Both the position numbers and the translations under genes were made by a program. This document shows, piece by piece, positions 55,634 to 63,770 of a stretch of DNA of 64,000 nt. A model generated the notes under the pieces. The model searched no databases and was not told the DNA's origin. It saw only the letters and a list, made by a program, of their open reading frames with translations. The stretch is taken from NCBI RefSeq assembly GCF_001308195.1, contig NZ_JXDF01000018.1, forward strand, positions 62,001 to 126,000. Reading direction: 5' to 3'. The stretch's first letter is position 1; the number at the start of each line of letters is the position of its first letter. Origin of the DNA: Apilactobacillus kunkeei (lineage in GTDB: Bacteria; Bacillota; Bacilli; Lactobacillales; Lactobacillaceae).

Positions 55634-56905
55634 TTGGATACAGAACAACAAACTGCCGTTATCATCGGTTTAAACCTAGACAATGAGCAATTCGAGTACT
55701 CAATGACTGAATTAGCTGCCCTAGCTGAAGCTAATAACCTAGAAGTTGTGGCTCGTCTGGTTCAAAAGCTAGATCATCCCGATAAAGCCACATACTTCGG
55801 TAAAGGTAAAGTTGAAGAACTAAAGATGACCGTCTTGGATAAAGACGCTGACATGATCATTGTTAACGATGAACTATCACCTAGCCAAATCAGAAACTTA
55901 GAAAAACAAACTGAAACAAAAATCATCGACCGTACAGGTCTAATTTTAGAAATCTTTGCCAACCGTGCCAGAACTCACGAAGCAAAACTTCAAGTTCAAT
56001 TGGCCAAGTTGCAATACCAACTACCTCGTTTGCACACCAGTGCTAGTCAACGACTAGATCAACAAACTGGTAGCGGGGGTGGTGGGTTCACCAACCGTGG
56101 TTCCGGTGAATCTCAACTGGAATTAAACCGTCGTGTGATTGAAAAGGATATTTCTCACATTAAACAAGAACTAAAGGATATCCAAAAATCAGACTTAACC
56201 CAAAGAAAGCAACGTGATGGCAAAAACATCCCTACTGTTGCCTTAGTTGGATACACCAATGCCGGTAAGTCAACCATCATGAACCAACTGGTTAACCGCT
56301 ACGGCGAAAACCAAGAAAAACAAGTCATGGTTAAAAACATGTTGTTTGCTACCTTGGATACCAGCGTTAGAAAACTAATTTTTGATGACAACAAAACTAT
56401 GTTGTTATCTGACACCGTTGGTTTCGTAAGTAAGTTACCTCACCAATTGGTGAAGGCCTTCCGTTCTACTTTGGCCGAAGCTGCTAATGCGGATCTATTG
56501 GTCCAAGTAGTCGACGAAGCCGATGAAAATAAGGAACTAATGATGAATACCACCGAACAAACATTGAAGGAAATTGGAGTCGAAAATATCCCAATGATTA
56601 CCGTCTTCAATAAGGCCGATATCTTAGACGAACCTCGTCCCCAACGTGCCGGTGATAACCTAATCATGGCAGCACTTGAAGAAGACTCCATTGATGAATT
56701 AGTTCATATCATTAGGGAAAATAGCTATAAAAATTACGTCACAGAAGAATTCTTAATTCCGTTTGATAAAGGTGACATCGTCAACTACCTAAATACTAAG
56801 GCCAATGTGCTTTCAACAGAATATGTTGCCGAAGGAACCAAGGTTAAAGCAGAACTAACCGCAGTTGACAGTGAACGATTTAAACAATATCTTATTAATA
56901 ACTAA
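55634..56905 (+). CDS. hflX: Ribosome-associated GTPase HflX
   Basis: Splits stalled or stress-inactivated ribosomes. 423 residues: N-terminal HflX domain with KATYFGKGKVEEL, a coiled-coil linker, and the G domain with G1 ALVGYTNAGKSTIMNQL, G3 DTVGFVSKLP, G4 FNKADIL. The glycine-rich linker QTGSGGGGFTNRGSGESQLE is typical. TTG start with AGGAGG seven bases upstream. Own extended -10 promoter. Confidence 0.95.
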   Translation: MDTEQQTAVIIGLNLDNEQFEYSMTELAALAEANNLEVVARLVQKLDHPDKATYFGKGKVEELKMTVLDKDADMIIVNDELSPSQIRNLEKQTETKIIDRTGLILEIFANRARTHEAKLQVQLAKLQYQLPRLHTSASQRLDQQTGSGGGGFTNRGSGESQLELNRRVIEKDISHIKQELKDIQKSDLTQRKQRDGKNIPTVALVGYTNAGKSTIMNQLVNRYGENQEKQVMVKNMLFATLDTSVRKLIFDDNKTMLLSDTVGFVSKLPHQLVKAFRSTLAEAANADLLVQVVDEADENKELMMNTTEQTLKEIGVENIPMITVFNKADILDEPRPQRAGDNLIMAALEEDSIDELVHIIRENSYKNYVTEEFLIPFDKGDIVNYLNTKANVLSTEYVAEGTKVKAELTAVDSERFKQYLINN

Positions 56906-56930
56906 TTTTTTCCTAAGGATGTGATGAGAT

Positions 56931-57638
56931 ATCGACAATCAACTAACTGCAAGGTCAGCAATTAAAGAAAGTATTCCCACAATGTTTGGATACATTGGAA
57001 TTGGACTAGCTTTTGGAATTATCGGGAAATCCCTTGGCTTTAGTCCCTGGCTAGTCGCCATCTTATCATTGACTGTTTATGCTGGATCAGCACAATTTAT
57101 TTTGGTATCAATGATGGCTTTGCATAATCCAATCTTTTCGATTGTGCTAGCAATTTTTCTGGTCAACTCCAGAATGATTCTAATGAGTATCACCACCGCA
57201 CCATATTTCAAAAATGATTCGATGTTAAAAAATATTTTAATTGGTTCTTTTTTAACCGATGAGAGTTTTGCGTTGGGTATGAATAAAGTTAACTACACAG
57301 ATAATCAGTTAACGTTTACCTGGTTCAATACCGCTAACATCGTATCTTATCTAACCTGGGCTGGTGCCTCATTTGTCGGCGCCGTTGCCGGTAGTTTCAT
57401 CCATAATCCATACGCGATTGGATTAGACTTTGCCCTTGTTGCAATGTTTATCGGATTATTATATCTACAAGTGATTGCCAAAAACGGTATGCCATTGAAA
57501 TTAAAGCTACTGATGATTTTAATCACCTTCATCATGGTATTTATTGGATTAATCTTTATTCCAAGCAACCTATTAATCCTACTAGTAACACTAATTACTT
57601 GTCTGATTGGAGTGATTATCAAACATGTCTTCTTTTAA
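56931..57638 (+). CDS. azlC: AzlC-family branched-chain amino-acid exporter, large subunit, apparently ATC start
   Basis: Membrane subunit of the AzlCD exporter. The first ATG is at 56982, giving 218 residues that begin MFGYIGIGLAFGIIGKSLGF; it has no Shine-Dalgarno. The frame continues upstream with DNQLTARSAIKESIPT, which reads like a normal AzlC N-terminus, until two in-frame TGA codons. The codon before DNQ is ATC (56931-56933), and five bases ahead of it ends AAGGATGTGAT, matching the extended Shine-Dalgarno AAGGAGGTGAT at ten of eleven positions. I therefore take 56931 as the start (235 residues, usual length). Five to six membrane segments follow. azlD overlaps by 14 bases. Confidence 0.85.
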   Translation: MDNQLTARSAIKESIPTMFGYIGIGLAFGIIGKSLGFSPWLVAILSLTVYAGSAQFILVSMMALHNPIFSIVLAIFLVNSRMILMSITTAPYFKNDSMLKNILIGSFLTDESFALGMNKVNYTDNQLTFTWFNTANIVSYLTWAGASFVGAVAGSFIHNPYAIGLDFALVAMFIGLLYLQVIAKNGMPLKLKLLMILITFIMVFIGLIFIPSNLLILLVTLITCLIGVIIKHVFF

Positions 57639-57948
57639 TTTCACGCTATTAACCATCATTGGATGTACCTTAGTAACATGGCTTTCACGTGTATTGCCAT
57701 TCATCCTGTTAAAGAAATTTAAACTATCAAAAACTGTTGAAGAGTTTTTAAGTTTTGTCCCCATCGTGATCATGGCAACGTTATGGTTCTCACAACTATT
57801 CGTCCAACACCTGGGCCACTTACCTTCAATCAACTGGGAAAACCTAATCGCATCAATTCCATCAGTTATTGCTGCCATCATCACCAAAAGTTTATTAGTA
57901 GTCGTGATTGTTGGGATTATCTCATTAGCAATCATTCGATTAATATAA
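57625..57948 (+). CDS. azlD: AzlD-family branched-chain amino-acid exporter, small subunit
   Basis: 107 residues with three to four membrane segments; phrase GCTLVTWLSRVLPFILLKKF near the N-terminus is the AzlD pattern (T-x-x-x-R-x-x-P). Overlaps azlC by 14 bases, so the two are coupled and form one exporter, which in B. subtilis carries leucine analogues and other branched-chain compounds. Confidence 0.9.
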   Translation: MSSFNFTLLTIIGCTLVTWLSRVLPFILLKKFKLSKTVEEFLSFVPIVIMATLWFSQLFVQHLGHLPSINWENLIASIPSVIAAIITKSLLVVVIVGIISLAIIRLI

Positions 57949-57950
57949 AT

Positions 57951-57983
57951 AAAAAGACCTAACTTTACGTTAGGTCTTTTTTT
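57951..57983. terminator. Bidirectional terminator
   Basis: AAAAAGACCTAAC pairs with GTTAGGTCTTTTT over five bases, between the converging azlD and guanylate-kinase-like genes. Confidence 0.93.
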
Positions 57984-58536
57984 AGATTGTTTTAATTAAT
58001 TCATCAACTTGGTTTTGCGCTTTCTGCCAATCATTATTTTCAATTATTGTTGCGACATCTTTCAAATTATCTGGAATTTCGATGTCGCGTTTGTATTCAT
58101 TGCTGCTAATTCTTTGATTAACACGTTCAATGTCATCACCGCGTTTAATCATTCGTTCACGTAAGATAACCGGGTCGTTGACTTGGACAAACCAAACCAT
58201 TGCTTGATCCCCTAGTTTTTCCTTATATGTAGATGCACCCAATGTATCTAAAACAATAATTGCTAAATCATTTTTGGACCATGCTTCGTTAATGCCCTCT
58301 ATTGAGGATCCGTACTTGGCATTTGAATATTCAACGTGTTCCAATAAATGCAATTGATTAAATGATTCGTTATTTTCAAAATAATAATCAATACCATTTT
58401 GTTCACCATATCGTGGTGCTCTTGTGGTATGTGTAATTACTTTAGCTGCGTGGTATTTGTCAATCACGTAGTCGCTAAGAGAAGTCTTACCACTTCCTGC
58501 CGGACCGGTAATCACTATTAATTTCTTTGCATCCAT
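57982..58536 (-). CDS. Guanylate kinase-like protein
   Basis: 184 residues. P-loop ITGPAGSGKTSLSDYVI and the guanylate kinase GMP-site pattern HTTRAPRYGEQNGIDYYF; the lid segment REMIKRG-type (RERMIKRGDDIERVNQR) is kept. The later half departs from housekeeping Gmk, so this is probably a paralogue with unknown nucleotide preference and not the essential enzyme. Follows the Nudix gene by three bases, so they are co-transcribed. Confidence 0.8.
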   Translation of the reverse strand: MDAKKLIVITGPAGSGKTSLSDYVIDKYHAAKVITHTTRAPRYGEQNGIDYYFENNESFNQLHLLEHVEYSNAKYGSSIEGINEAWSKNDLAIIVLDTLGASTYKEKLGDQAMVWFVQVNDPVILRERMIKRGDDIERVNQRISSNEYKRDIEIPDNLKDVATIIENNDWQKAQNQVDELIKTI

Positions 58537-58539
58537 TGG

Positions 58540-58956
58540 CTATCCCAGCTTTTCTACGATGTATTCGTTAGTCTGTTTCAAAATGTCTTTTAGGTTATCG
58601 AAGGTAACAATCTCCATTGCTTCATCAAAAGGAGCCCAGACATAGTCGCTGATTTCTTCAACTTGTAGTGTTACTTTATCACTATCGACTTTGGAAGTAT
58701 AGAAAGTAACCACTTTATGGTGACCATTTTTCATGTCATAGTTTGCATCAATACTAAATTCGGTATCAATAGTGGCGTTAATGCCGGTTTCTTCCTTAAT
58801 TTCTCTAATTGCTGCTTGTTCTAACGTTTCATCGCCTTCAACGTGGCCCTTAGGGAATCCCCAGAAGTCACTAGTAGCACTTTTTTCTAATAGGTAGACT
58901 GGCTTATTATCAACTACACGGTACACGATGGCACCTCCGTCAATCTCTGTTACCAT
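58540..58956 (-). CDS. Nudix hydrolase (Ap4A hydrolase type)
   Basis: 138 residues. Complete Nudix box: GHVEGDETLEQAAI followed by REIKEETGI. The strand before it, FWGFPKGHVEGDE, and the AIVYRV start resemble bis(5'-nucleosyl)-tetraphosphatases. GGAGGG directly abuts an ATG at 58962; the ATG two codons later (58956) is six bases away and preferred. Paired with the guanylate kinase-like gene, suggesting a nucleotide clean-up role. Confidence 0.87.
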   Translation of the reverse strand: MVTEIDGGAIVYRVVDNKPVYLLEKSATSDFWGFPKGHVEGDETLEQAAIREIKEETGINATIDTEFSIDANYDMKNGHHKVVTFYTSKVDSDKVTLQVEEISDYVWAPFDEAMEIVTFDNLKDILKQTNEYIVEKLG

Positions 58957-59097
58957 AATCATCCCTCCACATTTGATTTGCTATCATTATATCATTTTGC
59001 TAGATTATCATTAAGTATTTATCAGTAAAACTGAATAGATGTTTTACTTAATCTGATATAATGAAAACAAACCTATACATAAGTTAGGAGAATAATT

Positions 59098-61518
59098 ATG
59101 AAAAATCATCAATATGCAATTGCTGATTACAATTTAAAAGTTGCTAAGAATGAATTACGCGCTATTCATTTCTTAGACGAAGAAACTGATAAAATTAACA
59201 ACCCATCAGCATTATTAAAACACTTCTTGATGACTTACTTTTTAGATTCACAAAGTTTAGCCATTCGAGGACAAAAAATATCACAAATCATGGCTAGTTT
59301 TGAAGATGACGCACTAACCTACCTAGACAAAAACGCCCCACTATCCAAGATTGCGTTTTACAACATTGCGTTACAACTTCTACAGTTCACAGTCGGTGAA
59401 GATTTCTTAATCGATAACTCCATCACTAAGATGCAAACTCTAAACCTACCAATCGCCGACGTTCATGATCCAATGAACCTATACGACGTGATTTGTGCAT
59501 GGTATCTTCTATTGAATACCCACACTAAATACGGTGTGACTTTAATCGATTACCTAGCCGGTGAAGGTTACTTCGCACAAAACTACAATAAATTCGACAA
59601 ACCACTTATCTTCAATGGTAAGAGCATGCCGGTCTACGACACTAACAACTTAATTCGTGAAGTTGTTTACGTTGAATCTCCGATGGATACCGATAATGAC
59701 GGCAATTTAGACCTATTAAAGACTGAAATCATTCGTCCGAAGGAAAGCAACAAGAATGCCGTTCCTGTCATCTTTACTGCTAGTCCTTACAACCAAGGCA
59801 CCAACGATACCGACGGTGAAAAGTTAACCCACAACGTTAACCTAGGTCTTAAACACAAACAACCTAACACTGTGTCCCTATCAGACATCAGCAAGAAGGA
59901 AAAAGACCCAGAACTACCTGCTGCACGTAACATTGAAGGTAAGACTAGAAAGGCTGAACAAACATTTAGCCGTGAACAATCATACACTCTAAACGATTAC
60001 TTCTTGGCTCGCGGATACGCCGTTGTCTACTCCGCTGGAATCGGAACTTACGAATCAGATGGCTTTAGAACCACTGGTGACAAGTATGAAACCCTCTCAG
60101 CAACTGCCGTTATCGAATGGCTTGCCGGAAACCGTGTTGCCTTTACCAACCGTACCGACAACAACCAAATCGAAGCCTACTGGTCAAACGGAAACGTTGC
60201 AATGTCTGGTCGTTCATATCTAGGAACCTTACAAATTGCTGCTGCTACTACTGGTGTTGCCGGATTAAAGGCCTGCCTAGTTGAAGCCGCAATTTCTAAT
60301 TGGTATGACTACTACCGTGAAAACGGATTAGTTATGGCTCCCGGTGGTTTCCAAGGTGAAGATGCCGATGTGTTAGCTGCCGAAACTTACAGTCGTAAGA
60401 AGTCAGCTGCCGAGGACATCAAGAACGAAAAGAAATGGGAAATCCAATTAACCAACATCACTAACGAACAAGATCGAGAATCTGGTGATTACAATGCCTT
60501 TTGGGACAAGCGTAACTATCTAAACGACGCTAAGAAGATTAAGGCCGACATGTTCTTTATTCACGGTTTAAACGACGAAAACGTCAAGCCAATTAATGTC
60601 GCTAACATCTGGCATGCCGTTGACCCATTAAATATCTCAAAGAAGATGATTTTACACCAAGGTCAACACATCTACATCAACGCATTCCAATCACTTGATT
60701 TCACCGACATGGTCAACCTTTGGTTCACCAACAAGTTGCTGGACGTTGAAAACGATGCCGACAACCTAATCCCTAATATCTTGGTTCAAGACAATGCTAC
60801 CGACCAAAACTGGTATGAAATCGATGAATTCGACGAAGATGAAAGCCTAAAACGTTTCGAATTAGCTAAACCATCAGATGATTCTGAAGTTACTGACGAC
60901 AAGGTTAGTTTCTCAGACTCACTAGACGAAAAGGACTTTGAAACATACTGCAATGACGTCAACAAGTGGGAAAACGACTTGGTAATTGGTGGAAGCGATG
61001 CTCCTATCAACGACAACCGTGTCATCTTTACATTCGACAAACTTCTAAAGGATGTCACTATCAACGGTAAAGCTCACATCCACTTGACTGCATCATCATC
61101 TAAAGACTTCGGTATGTTGAGTGCCCAACTAATCGATTTAGGTGAAGACTTCAGATTAAACGCTCAACCAGAATCTGTTGACCACGCTAAGATTCAATTA
61201 GGCTACCTATGGCGTGAAGATAGCCTTCGCGAATTCAAGATGAGTCGTAAGAAGACTCCATTCAAGAAGATTGCTGAAGGTCACATCAACATGCAAAACA
61301 GAAACAACGATTACCAAGTAAGTGATCTAAAAGCTGAAGAATTCTACGAAGTTAACTTTGATTTACAACCAAACGTATACAAGGTTAAGGCTGGACACCA
61401 ACTGGCTGTTGTCATCTATGCAACTGACTTCGACAAGTCTATTCGTGGTAACCAAGATGTTAAGTACACTCTTGATTTATCAGACTCAGCTGTTGAACTA
61501 CCCTTCAACAAGGACTAA
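59098..61518 (+). CDS. pepX: Xaa-Pro dipeptidyl-peptidase PepX
   Basis: Serine peptidase that removes X-Pro dipeptides from peptide N-termini, cytoplasmic. 806 residues: helical N-terminal domain, alpha/beta-hydrolase core with the serine in MSGRSYLGTLQ (about residue 373), aspartate in FIHGLNDENVKP, histidine in LHQGQHIY (about 524), and a C-terminal jelly-roll domain. Works with Opp uptake and with PepI, encoded next. ATG with AGGAG upstream. Confidence 0.96.
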   Translation: MKNHQYAIADYNLKVAKNELRAIHFLDEETDKINNPSALLKHFLMTYFLDSQSLAIRGQKISQIMASFEDDALTYLDKNAPLSKIAFYNIALQLLQFTVGEDFLIDNSITKMQTLNLPIADVHDPMNLYDVICAWYLLLNTHTKYGVTLIDYLAGEGYFAQNYNKFDKPLIFNGKSMPVYDTNNLIREVVYVESPMDTDNDGNLDLLKTEIIRPKESNKNAVPVIFTASPYNQGTNDTDGEKLTHNVNLGLKHKQPNTVSLSDISKKEKDPELPAARNIEGKTRKAEQTFSREQSYTLNDYFLARGYAVVYSAGIGTYESDGFRTTGDKYETLSATAVIEWLAGNRVAFTNRTDNNQIEAYWSNGNVAMSGRSYLGTLQIAAATTGVAGLKACLVEAAISNWYDYYRENGLVMAPGGFQGEDADVLAAETYSRKKSAAEDIKNEKKWEIQLTNITNEQDRESGDYNAFWDKRNYLNDAKKIKADMFFIHGLNDENVKPINVANIWHAVDPLNISKKMILHQGQHIYINAFQSLDFTDMVNLWFTNKLLDVENDADNLIPNILVQDNATDQNWYEIDEFDEDESLKRFELAKPSDDSEVTDDKVSFSDSLDEKDFETYCNDVNKWENDLVIGGSDAPINDNRVIFTFDKLLKDVTINGKAHIHLTASSSKDFGMLSAQLIDLGEDFRLNAQPESVDHAKIQLGYLWREDSLREFKMSRKKTPFKKIAEGHINMQNRNNDYQVSDLKAEEFYEVNFDLQPNVYKVKAGHQLAVVIYATDFDKSIRGNQDVKYTLDLSDSAVELPFNKD

Positions 61519-61554
61519 GATTAATAGTAATTTAAATTGAAACGAGGGATTGTC

Positions 61555-62466
61555 ATGAAACAACAAACAAAAATTATCACTTTAGATAATGGCTATCATT
61601 TATGGACACATACTTCTGGTGAAGGTAAGATTAACTTACTTGCTTTACACGGTGGCCCTGGTGGAACCCACGAATACTGGGAAGATTCAGCTGACCAATT
61701 AAAGAAACAAGGACTAGATGTTGCCGTTACCTACTATGATCAATTAGGTTCATGGTATTCCGATACCCCTGATTTTTCAGATCCTAAGATTGCTGACAAG
61801 ATTTTAACTTACGACTACTACGTTGACGAAGTTGAAGAAGTTAGACAAAAATTAGGTCTAGATGACTTCTACTTAATCGGTCAATCTTGGGGTGGTGTGT
61901 TAGTTCAACTATACGCACAAAAATATGGAGATCACCTAAAGGGTGCCATCATCTCATCAATGGTCGATGACATCGACGATTACACTAAGCACTTAGATGA
62001 AATTCGTGAAAAGGAATTTGCTCCAGATGAATTAGAATTCATGAAGAAGTGTGAAGCTGAAAACGACTACGACAACGAACGTTACCAAAACGATGTTGAC
62101 CAACTAAACAAGGGTTACATCGACCGTAAACAACCATCTAAGTTGGAACACTTAATCAGCGTATCCAATACTGATATTTACAACAAGTTCCAAGGTGACA
62201 ACGAATTCGTTATTACTGGTAAATTAGGTGAATGGCATAACACTGATCATCTATCAGAAAACCATGTGCCTACCCTAGTTACCTTCGGTGAACATGAATC
62301 AATGCCTGTTGAAACTGGTAAACGTATGGCTAAGATGATTCCAAACGCTAAGTTTGTATCAACTCCTAATGCTGGTCATCATCATATGATTGATAACGCC
62401 CCCGTTTACTACGATCATTTAGCTACTTTTATTCGTGAAGTGGAAAACAATACATTTAATAAGTAA
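61555..62466 (+). CDS. pepI: Prolyl aminopeptidase (proline iminopeptidase)
   Basis: Releases N-terminal proline from peptides. 303 residues: HGGPGGTHEYWED with the oxyanion-hole HGGPG, nucleophile GQSWGGVLVQLYAQ, and the histidine in NAGHHHMIDNAP. A TTG at 61537 is in frame, but GAGGG is six bases before ATG 61555. It follows pepX by 36 bases with no terminator, so the two proline peptidases are probably co-transcribed. The hairpin array begins right after its stop codon. Confidence 0.94.
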   Translation: MKQQTKIITLDNGYHLWTHTSGEGKINLLALHGGPGGTHEYWEDSADQLKKQGLDVAVTYYDQLGSWYSDTPDFSDPKIADKILTYDYYVDEVEEVRQKLGLDDFYLIGQSWGGVLVQLYAQKYGDHLKGAIISSMVDDIDDYTKHLDEIREKEFAPDELEFMKKCEAENDYDNERYQNDVDQLNKGYIDRKQPSKLEHLISVSNTDIYNKFQGDNEFVITGKLGEWHNTDHLSENHVPTLVTFGEHESMPVETGKRMAKMIPNAKFVSTPNAGHHHMIDNAPVYYDHLATFIREVENNTFNK

Positions 62467-62612
62467 GAACTCTCTGAAACTCTGAAGTTCTGAAAGTCAA
62501 AAAAGACCCACGGGGTTCGAAAAAAGACCTACTAGGTCTGAAAAAGAACCCACGAGGTTCTGAAAAAAAGACCTACGGGGTCTGAAAAAAGAACCCACTG
62601 GGTTCTTTTTTT
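62467..62612. repeat. Tandem array of five mini-hairpins after pepI
   Basis: Five units of 21-28 bases follow one another: 62499-62519, 62520-62540, 62541-62562, 62563-62584, 62585-62612. Each is an A run, a left arm, a short loop, a right arm, and mostly TCTG. Arms are GACCC/GGGTT, AGACCT/AGGTCT, AGAACC/GGTTCT, AGACC/GGTCT and AGAACCC/GGGTTCT. GAC-type and GAAC-type arms alternate, giving a 43-base higher-order period. Only the last unit has a T run on the plus strand and ends pepI; on the minus strand every hairpin is followed by T. A degenerate lead-in (62467-62498) repeats CTCTGAAA-like octamers. Confidence 0.85.
62585..62612 (+). terminator. pepX-pepI terminator (last unit of the array)
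   Basis: AAAAAAGAACCC ACT GGGTTCTTTTTTT: seven base pairs extended by A-T pairs, with a three-base loop and a T run. The only unit of the array with full plus-strand terminator form. Confidence 0.85.
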
Positions 62613-62672
62613 ATATTATTTTTAATGTTTTCGTGGTATAACTATCTTTACTGAATTAAAGGAGTCATCAAA

Positions 62673-63482
62673 ATGCAAAACGTCTATAATATCGTGTTGA
62701 ATCGAACCAACAGTAACAGCGTTGAAAGATTCATCAACCTATTCAGAGAAGGCGCAATTATCCTTGTTGTCCTTGAAATCTTTGGATACCGAGTACCGTC
62801 TTTTCTAACTAATTCAATGAATAACTTCCTATTAAGTATTTTCTACTTAATTACGAGTTACAAAATTCCATTAATCTGTTTCATTCTATTGTGCGGATTA
62901 TTCTTAGTATCAGAAGCTTCGATGCACCATCGCTATCTTGATAACTTGCATCACAACTTTTGGCGTCAACTAATCAAGCTATACAAATATGTCTGGATTA
63001 TCGTCTTTACTGTTTGTTTGCTTGCTACTAATCTAGAAAGTCTAATTGACTTTAAATTTATCGTTGAAGCCAGATCATATGCGGCTGGATCAGACTTCTG
63101 GCAAACACTATTTAGAAACTGTTTTGCCCTATTCATGTTCTTCTTGAATATTTACTGGTTCTTAGTTTACTTCTGTAACAGCGATAATGCCCTTGCGGAA
63201 AAGCATCCCCGTCAAAATCAATTGAATTCTAAGGGATACATTAAGCTATCCAAACGTGAATTGGAATTCTCCAACCAACACGTTTACCTCCAAATATATG
63301 TAAGAAACAATGAATCACAAGCTTTAGATGATATTAAAGAATACTTCTTAGTTAAACAGGTCAACTATCGAAACGACCGACAACACAAAGAAGATATCAC
63401 CATCATCAGTCAGTTTGCCTCATACAGTGATGCTAAAAACTTTATGAATGACTACGCTGACGAACCAAGTAACTTTATGTAA
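62673..63482 (+). CDS. Membrane protein of unknown function
   Basis: 269 residues. Four hydrophobic segments (about 27-45, 60-80, 108-126 and 150-170), then a soluble C-terminal domain of about 95 residues containing LSKRELEFSNQHVYLQIYVR. The C-terminal phrases QALDDIKEYFLVKQVNYR and DITIISQFASYSDAKNFMND suggest a small alpha/beta domain inside the cell. I do not recognise the family. AGGAG is eight bases before the ATG. Single gene between two terminators. Confidence 0.7.
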   Translation: MQNVYNIVLNRTNSNSVERFINLFREGAIILVVLEIFGYRVPSFLTNSMNNFLLSIFYLITSYKIPLICFILLCGLFLVSEASMHHRYLDNLHHNFWRQLIKLYKYVWIIVFTVCLLATNLESLIDFKFIVEARSYAAGSDFWQTLFRNCFALFMFFLNIYWFLVYFCNSDNALAEKHPRQNQLNSKGYIKLSKRELEFSNQHVYLQIYVRNNESQALDDIKEYFLVKQVNYRNDRQHKEDITIISQFASYSDAKNFMNDYADEPSNFM

Positions 63483-63520
63483 AAAAAGGAACCTACCATA
63501 TTCTGGTAGGTTCCTTTTTT
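63481..63520. terminator. Bidirectional terminator
   Basis: AAAAAAGGAACCTACC pairs with GGTAGGTTCCTTTTTT; between the converging membrane-protein genes. Confidence 0.93.
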
Positions 63521-63523
63521 GTC

Positions 63524-63748
63524 TTAAAACAAACTAATTAAAATAAATAAAGAAAAACAGGCAGCTGTTATGATACTGTATCTCGTATCGATCAATTGTC
63601 CATCGTCAATGTATAAATTGCGACCGCCGAAGAATAATACTAAGGCGATGAAAATAATTTTGACGGTTAACCATTCAATACATATAAGCGCCCAAAGCAA
63701 CATCATAATATCTGCGATGATTAGCCACACTTTTCGACTATTATAGAT
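63524..63748 (-). CDS. Small membrane protein, apparently ATC start
   Basis: Two to three hydrophobic segments and nothing else recognisable. The first standard start is GTG at 63730 (68 residues), which lacks a ribosome-binding site. Upstream in frame the codons read YNSRK before it, and the codon ahead of those is ATC (63746-63748) with AAGGAGG exactly eight bases upstream. From there the product is 74 residues, MYNSRKVWLIIADIMMLLWA, with positive charges before the first membrane segment as expected. It follows the ABC-F gene by 22 bases, so it is probably the last gene of that operon. Confidence 0.55.
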   Translation of the reverse strand: MYNSRKVWLIIADIMMLLWALICIEWLTVKIIFIALVLFFGGRNLYIDDGQLIDTRYSIITAACFSLFILISLF

Positions 63749-63770
63749 GTTGTCCGCCTCCTTATTGTAA

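Noticed and set aside
56982-57638. azlC starting at the first ATG
   Set aside because: No Shine-Dalgarno and loss of a well-formed N-terminal segment; the ATC at 56931 fits better, though this is not proven.
62467-62612. CRISPR-like array
   Set aside because: Units are directly adjacent with no unique spacers and are far too short; each unit is a hairpin with an A run.
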